Positions 57,640-64,000 of a stretch of 64,000 bases of DNA are shown here, in pieces. The position numbers were made by a program, and so were the translations under genes. Location: the NCBI RefSeq assembly GCF_008831285.2, contig NC_045142.1:17175354-17239353 (forward strand), in the 5' to 3' direction. Each line of letters opens with the position of its first letter. Position 1 is the first letter of the stretch. The notes below the pieces were generated by a model. It searched no databases and was not told the DNA's origin. It saw nothing but the letters and a program-made list of their open reading frames with translations. This stretch comes from Nymphaea colorata. Its lineage: Eukaryota; Streptophyta; Magnoliopsida; Nymphaeales; Nymphaeaceae.

Positions 57640-59525
57640 TCGAAGCCTTTAAGCCATGGTTTTCTACCACCAAATAGACGTATGACTGCAAGAGAAAGGA
57701 GTGACCGGTAGAAACTAGACCAACAGGTCAGGAACAAAAGCCAGACCCTTTAAATATGATATTTAAAGTATCTTGTTGACATTCAAACTTTTCAATATGA
57801 TCTTAAGGACAGGTGATGCAAAATATATATTAAGTTGATCATTTTTTGGGTTTTAATAGTGTTTTTATAGCAAGCAAAATATGAATGGCTCTCATAGCAC
57901 GAACATTTTGATAATAGAAAAACATTTTTATAAAAACAACTTGTTTCAAAACGGGTTTTATATCAAACTAGTTTTTATGAAACGCCAATGTTGTAAAACT
58001 CAGTTTCCTGAACCGAATTTTCATTTAATCAGCCGAGTTGCCAATTCAGTTGAATTGAGTATGAATGGGCCAAAAATATTTAAAAAAAATTATTTTTCAA
58101 AGAATAGATCAATATTGTATAAAAATAATTAGCAATACCCAAAAATAAATTATTAAAAAGAATAAATAAATAAATACTGACATGAGACACCTTGAATCAG
58201 TCAATGAATCAAGTCGGTTTGGAGCCAATTCGATTTGGCCGATTAGGCTGATCATGACAACTCTGGTCCAAATACACTCATCTGTTTGGCTTCCCTAAAC
58301 GAAGGATTAAATGATCACTTTAAATTCACTTAAATATCGTCATAACATGTCTTTTTTCGTAAGATATATGAGAGAGAGCGCTCTCAGCAGGGGCAGAGAC
58401 ACATATGGTCACATGGGGGCAATTGCCCACACATTATTATTATATTAATTAAAATCCACTCATGTCTTACTTGCAAGAACATTTGCTGGATGAGCAACCG
58501 AGTTCTGCACTTCGTTGCTTGCTGGTAAAAATTATGGCAAAGTGGTTTTTGGTAACCAAAATCACAGCCATAACCAGAAGTCCAATAGCCAGAGAAGTCA
58601 AGACTGCAGTGATCACGGAAAATTTGGGTAGCCGGATCCGAGTTCATTTGAAACACGGACACTATAGAAAACTTAATCAACCTATAAATTAGTGAGTCTC
58701 TGCACACTTACCCAAAAAAGTTCATATTTTCATATTGATATTTCAGAGAAATTTTTCTTGTTTTACATTTTGTACCACTTAAAAGTTTAAAATTTTATAA
58801 TTAGTGCTCTTAGTCTAAGCCAGAATTTTCTGACTCGTATATATATATATCCCTAGTTAGTAAACCTACATTTCGGCATTTGTGAAGATGAGTTTATTCA
58901 TCATGATCTCAAGAAATATTAAGGATGGATGTATGTGACAATGCTTTCTCACCATGCAGTGCTGTTGCATAATAAATGGTGTACAAAACAATGAATGTGT
59001 ATAACAAAATTATTACAGCTGGGGAAAGTTAGAGAGGGCAAAGACACTAATTGTTGCAGCTGAGAAGAGAGGAGACTCCACCGTTTCACTGCCGGCAACT
59101 TCTCCAACATGTATGTAGATGTAATACTCATGGCTCATAACTTATGATTCAACTCCTGGACCAGTTTATGGGTAATTTTTTTTTTATCTTTTATTAATTC
59201 ACATATTTAAATAATCCAAATTTAGTTGTAAAATACAAAATATCGCATACACGTTGCTAGAATTCTGGAAACAGTTGCGATGTGCCCTCCAATAACACCA
59301 TCCAGACTGCAAACTTCCCAAACTTTGCAGAAGAACCTTCAGTTTTTTGAGTCACACGCAGGTGAGGTGCCTAATGTGAGAACAAGAAGTTGAACCGTGC
59401 ATTTAAATGATCTGGTTATCTTAGTTCCCAGCTTGTGCTACTCCTTAAAGTGTACACGACGAGAACTCACTCTTTGCCACAGCCATACACTTTTATGCGA
59501 ACATCAAAAAATTCCTTTTGAGACC
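57640..59525. other. Intergenic with a decayed hAT-like element
   Basis: caggggcagagacacatatg at 58,388 followed by gggggcaattgcccacac resembles one end of the hAT-type family seen intact at 25.3 kb. The other end is unclear. No gene is supported. Confidence 0.4.
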
Positions 59526-59529
59526 ACAA

Positions 59530-59667
59530 GGGTCTCATTTGACAAATGAAACAATATGTAATTATTTCATGAATATGGCCTAAAGATTGAGATGGATTCA
59601 TGTAACACATTCAAAAGCATTTTAGATTCATGAAACAGTTCTAAACTGTTTCATTTGCCAAGGGCCT
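59530..59667. mobile_element. Foldback MITE family, copy 7
   Basis: About 138 bp, nearly one long inverted repeat. Left gggtctcatttgacaaatga; the reverse complement of the right end is gaggcccttggcaaatgaaa. The inner arms share atttcatgaat / attcatgaaac. Confidence 0.7.
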
Positions 59668-59669
59668 CA

Positions 59670-60330
59670 AATATCTCACGTTATGTATGCTATATATACA
59701 AAAAAAAAAAAAAAACAAGGTGTTTGAGAACAGTTTCTGTCCACCTGGCTAGGCAGTCGAACTTAAGACCTTTGATTAAGTTTAAGGAGATCAAGAGTTC
59801 AATACCCGATGTATTGGCATAACTAGTAGGGGCTTCAATAACTTTAGGTAGAATGAATGCGTTCGCTTGTGCTGCGTTGAAGTGGTGCCTCTGGATTAGA
59901 GGGGCTGAAGCATTGGCTGTTGTGTTCATAGATGCAAGGAGAAATGAGTTTTCTGTCTAGGGCTCAAAGGATGAAATTTATCATGCAATTCTACTGTTGG
60001 AGTCCTCTTAAACTCATATTAAAAAGTATTTTAAAGAAAATATGAACCTTCTAATGTGTTTATAAATACTACTTTAATATAAATCATGTTGCAGTTCAAG
60101 TCATTTGTAAAAAAATTGATCTTCATACTACCAAATTTTCGATGTTATAAGAGCCGTTCATTTTTTACCATTAAAAAAAACTTTTTAAGTAAAAAATAGC
60201 TAACTTAACATTTGTTTCTCATCAAATCACTCTTAAAATAAAATGGATTTACAAAAAAAATATCTTAATAATTAATTTCAATAGGTCTGATTATTGTCTC
60301 ATACCCAACTGGTCTTATCTTTTCCAACTT
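59670..60330. other. Intergenic, no gene seen
   Basis: No gene. The 79-codon frame at 59690-59929 has no recognisable domain. Confidence 0.4.
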
Positions 60331-60331
60331 T

Positions 60332-60333
<2 letters not shown>

Positions 60334-60392
<59 letters not shown>
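60334..60392. repeat. (TA)n microsatellite
   Basis: A 59-bp uninterrupted TA run. Confidence 0.95.
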
Positions 60393-60395
<3 letters not shown>

Positions 60396-60399
60396 ATCA

Positions 60400-61009
60400 A
60401 CATATCCACATTTTTTAAAGTTGCCGTGTTTATATACATATCCGATTAAGCATCTGTACCATGTGACTTAGCAGAAAATACTGTCGAGTCACGGGCGTCA
60501 TGAAAAGTGTCGCCTCATCTTATAGGCTCTTGGATTAACATATGGGAGGATCACAACATAGGCACGTGTGGATTAACTGAAGATATTGCACTCATGTCCA
60601 GTATGTCGTTGATGAGTTTAGTCCTAGTATTGCTACCCATGTGACCAATTTGTGCAAGCCGTCGAGGAGATCAAGAACCTGAGTTCCATACTTCAAGAAA
60701 AGATGGTCAAGATGTACTTTGTTTTTTCCTCCAGTAAAAGGGTATGAAAGCTTAAGCATGGATGGGAGGTTTCGTTGTGCTACCAAATACTAAACCCCCT
60801 TCGATCTCATCTTGATATTCTAATAAAACAAGTCTTTGAAATTGCGAACAATCCTAAACAATACCTGCCATATAAGATGTCTGCGTTGAAAGTATGAAAC
60901 AGTATTGTTGCTAATAATTAAAGCAGACATGAAAACAGAGCAGAAATTCAAAAGAAATGACTTAGTGTCTCCGCAGCATAATCTGGAACCGATCAACGAA
61001 GATTGTCGG
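60400..61009. other. 3' flank of the S6 kinase gene
   Basis: Includes the presumed 3' UTR of the S6 kinase next to 61010. I saw no clear polyadenylation signal, and no other gene. Confidence 0.35.
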
Positions 61010-62429
61010 CTACATAACAGAGCGAGGCTTAAGCAGAAATGGGCTAGGCCTCACAAATGTAAATCCAGCAAATTCATTCTCGCCTGGCCTTGGACTTGCT
61101 GCCGGAGAGTCTAGCAGAGGCAACTTTGTCCATCGTTCATCGAAGTTGGCAACACAATCTTTGCCTCCAACCTTCGGCTTGAAACCAGGCTCAATCTCTC
61201 GAGCTTCAAGCTTTCGCCAGTTGATGGACTTGAACCACTTGTGGCGCTTGATCTCGTCGCTGCCATCTGGGCCACTGCCAAGCCGCTTGCTTGGATCCTT
61301 TTGCAGAAGCTGAAACACAAGTTACCTTGCCGAATGAGTAAATAAGGCGTACACAATATACTAATCCCTTTAGCATTGTAAATGCACGAGAGATCAGCAA
61401 TCAGCAAACACAGTATACTAACCCCTTTAAGCAAAGAGTGCACTTCACTGGACAGAAATGCAGGCAGTTTGATCTTATCCTTGATTATTTTCTGTTGAAT
61501 CTTTTGTCGATTCCCTCCAATAAATGGCGGCTGCAAAAACAGATGGGAAACAAATTAAAACAATAAATATGGTACGTTTGAAATACTTTACTTATCTCCC
61601 TTATGCTCGCTGCTATCATAACAGGATGTAGATGACTGTTTTTACTCCAAGGCACCAAATTTCACGTGCTCATGCCATCACACGGCCTAATGTTAAGGAC
61701 CTCAAAAACCATTGAATTTAATTTACTTCTGAAACCTAACCTTTCCAGTAAGCATTTCAAACAGCAGTATTCCAACGCTCCACCAGTCAGCTGCTTTATC
61801 ATGCCCTTTTCCAAGAACAATTTCAGGTGCCATGTATTCTACTGTCCCACACAGAGAATTTGATCTGGCATTCCCCTCAAATTGCTTTGCCAGTCCAAAA
61901 TCTGTCAGCATAACCTGAGTAAAAGAAGTTAATTAGATTGAACTCATGCTGGAAAATATGCAGGATAAAAGCTTTCATTTGGTTCAAGAAACTAACATGG
62001 CCATCTGCATCTAGAAGGATATTCTCTGGCTTCAGATCCCTATGCATTACACCATTGGCATGAAGGTGAGATACAGCAGAAACAATCTCAGCAGTATAGA
62101 TCCGTGCAACATCCTCCCTGAAAATATATATTAATCATACGTAAACCAATGATGGAGATTCAGTATATAGGAAACCAGCATTTCCAAGTCCCTTACGAGG
62201 ACCTGTGAAAGCAGATCCACATCTAGAACCAGGTCCAAGTCAGACAAGCTTAGAGAACATAAGACTTGGATGGCTGGGCTCAGGTTAAATACCTAGAGTA
62301 AATTAAATGATATTTTATTAGAATATCAACCAATGAGTTGCAATACCTAAAAAGACCCTGATGATAGAGTTGAAAGAATAGGTGGCCACCATTAATGAAG
62401 TCCAACACAAGATAAAGTCGGTACTTAGT
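61010..62429 (-). CDS. S6K: Ribosomal protein S6 kinase (AGC kinase), 3' five exons, N-terminus outside window
   Basis: Partial gene, 261 C-terminal residues in five exons: 62347-62429, 61997-62117, 61741-61914, 61423-61530 and 61010-61309 (stop TAG). All introns are GT-AG and the phases agree. Exon 1 here starts [20 protein letters not shown] (kinase hinge). Exon 2 holds MHRDLKPEN (catalytic loop). Exon 3 has DFGLAKQF and the activation loop [15 protein letters not shown], whose serine is the expected PDK1 site. Exon 4 carries [15 protein letters not shown]. Exon 5 is the end of the kinase plus the AGC tail: a turn-motif-like LDSPAASP, then the hydrophobic motif FAGFTF whose Thr is the expected TOR site, ending PRSVM. 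Plant S6Ks phosphorylate ribosomal protein S6 downstream of TOR. The glycine loop, ATP lysine and any TOR-recognition motif lie beyond the right edge. Confidence 0.94.
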
Positions 62430-64000
62430 CTGCAGAAGATAAAAACGGTCAGTTGAGCATTTTTCAATGATAAAGAGTCCATTTCACTAGCAAAAGAGAG
62501 AATACAAGCAAAATTCCAAATTAATTATTAAAAAAATTATGCACTACAGTCAGAAACATTTGAAATACATTTCGCTTTTGTATGTGTGTGTTTCAGCCTT
62601 TCAGGACAACAAAGCCTACACAAGATCTGCACTGTGTCACTTCCAATTTTAGAGTACACGAGTATCTTTACAGACCAAACTTTTCTTAGGTATACACATG
62701 AATTCTAATATCAATGTACATGAACAGGACGTTAAAAGGCATTAAGTATTTAAAATTTTGTAGGTGAAAACAAAAAATGGTACACAATATCCAGAGAACC
62801 CAGCATTAGATGTTCCTATTCTCAGAAATATATATGATAAGTTCCAGATTATCCGAATATCAGGTAACAGGATGATAGACAGATCTTATGATTGAACAAT
62901 ATCATAAACAAGCCAGACATTTACATTAGAGACCCATGGACTGCTCGAAATCAGACATTTTTTTGTTTAATGAGAATGAAATATGTTACATGGTCATTTG
63001 GAGCTGCTCTAGTCAGATCGGCATGATTGAACTAAAAGATCAGATTAACAAGCTTACGATGAGTACATTAATTTACCATTGGGTTGGCTATAATCAACCA
63101 ATTATTCTCTCATACTCAAAATAAAATGATTTTTCATTAATCAATGGACAAAGTAAGTACGAAGAGTATGTAAAGTCATTCATAAACCACCCAGTTGTTG
63201 ATGGTTCATATTGTGTCATGTTTAAAATTTTCTAAAATTCAAATACAAGTTGCCATTAACCTTTTCTAAATGGTAACTTTACATGTGCCACCTTGTAAAA
63301 CTATCAACCAAGTAAGTCAAATGGCTCATAATTAGTAGACAAAGTTCTGATATTTACTCAGTTCACATATTTCATGAACCTAATGAATTGAAATGACATG
63401 CAAAAAATTCTCAATTTTGAACTCACAAGATTGATATGCTGTCAAAAATTTCTTGTCACCATTATAAAGCATTTTGACAAGTGATGTTTGGTCATATAAG
63501 TAGATCATGTAAAAAACACTTCCAAGCCTCTGGTTTATAATTTAAAGCTGCTTCCAGTTCACAGAAGTTCGTACCTAAAACTTACCACTTTTGTGATTAA
63601 TGTTCTTAAGATGCATTAATGGGTTAGCAAGGATAATTGATAATTCATTATGTGGCGAGCCATCAAAATTTGTGTTGCCAGTAGCTTTTATAATCTCTCA
63701 AGTCATTAAATTTCAAAATTGGGTGTTCAAACATTATAAGCCATTTGACATGCAAATTACCATACCATGTGACGGATTTTTGCTGATATACCACTTTCAT
63801 ATAATGTATCCGCAGCAAAAAAAGGATGTTGTTCAGTTATTGAAACATAGTCAGCTCAAAGAAGCAAATCACTAAGTTACCTAGCAAATAAAGTGCATGA
63901 GTCATCAAGTCAATCAACAGCGAAAAGGTAAAAGGATATAATGCTTGAAAGAAACTAGGGAAACTTCGCATCTGCATCATAGAATAACACAAATACAGAC
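62430..64000 (-). other. Intron of the S6 kinase gene, running out of the window
   Basis: The acceptor ctgcag precedes exon 62347-62429. I found no sequence encoding the expected upstream segment (the kinase N-lobe ending in a YSFQ-like motif) up to 64000, so at least 1.57 kb is intron. It is AT-rich without microsatellites. Open frames at 62936-63124 and 63600-63875 are unrecognised. Confidence 0.75.

Noticed and set aside
1-64000. LTR retrotransposon, viral insertion, CRISPR array or bacterial-type operon
   Set aside because: No long direct terminal repeats, tRNA primer-binding site, gag/pol-like frame, regularly spaced short repeats or clustered unspliced genes were seen.

Overview
This is a 64-kb piece of a flowering-plant nuclear genome. 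The evidence is an ERF transcription factor with a cytokinin-response-factor motif, a FERONIA-type receptor kinase with an intronless coding region, a plant-type S6 kinase split by GT-AG introns, and an intact nuclear tRNA-Ser(UGA). The background is AT-rich, full of long AT/CT microsatellites and small non-autonomous DNA transposons. I saw no LTR-retrotransposon coding region, primer-binding site, viral sequence, organellar gene or CRISPR array. The species cannot be fixed from the sequence alone.

Layout. 1-21 kb is gene-poor: microsatellites, dispersed repeats, a short open fragment at the left edge, and a few GC-richer patches with no recognisable gene. The tRNA-Ser is at 21,093-21,173. 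21.2-28 kb is intergenic, with a four-unit degenerate tandem array and a precisely bounded hAT-type MITE. 28.0-29.9 kb is a sharp GC-rich island holding a CRF-type ERF gene (+) with a TATA box, a long leader and two upstream ORFs. 30-37.6 kb is repeat-bearing and unresolved. 37.65-42.5 kb has signs of a multi-exon minus-strand gene I could not identify: a promoter/5' exon, splice-like candidate exons, and a 380-bp duplication that copies one of them. 47.8-50.6 kb is FERONIA (-). 51.2-61 kb is repeats again. From 61,010 to the right edge is the 3' part of an S6 kinase gene (-), with five exons resolved and the upstream exons outside the window.

Function. The three confident protein genes each belong to growth signalling: cytokinin-linked transcription (CRF), cell-wall/RALF sensing (FERONIA) and TOR output (S6K). 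FERONIA and S6K lie about 10.4 kb apart on the same strand. The literature links FERONIA to TOR signalling, but nothing in the sequence shows that they are co-regulated. I found no convincing new multi-gene system. The most unusual features are the templated 380-bp duplication carrying an exon-like segment, the repeated C-terminal motif of the CRF protein, the uORF overlapping the CRF start, and several small transposon families with defined ends.
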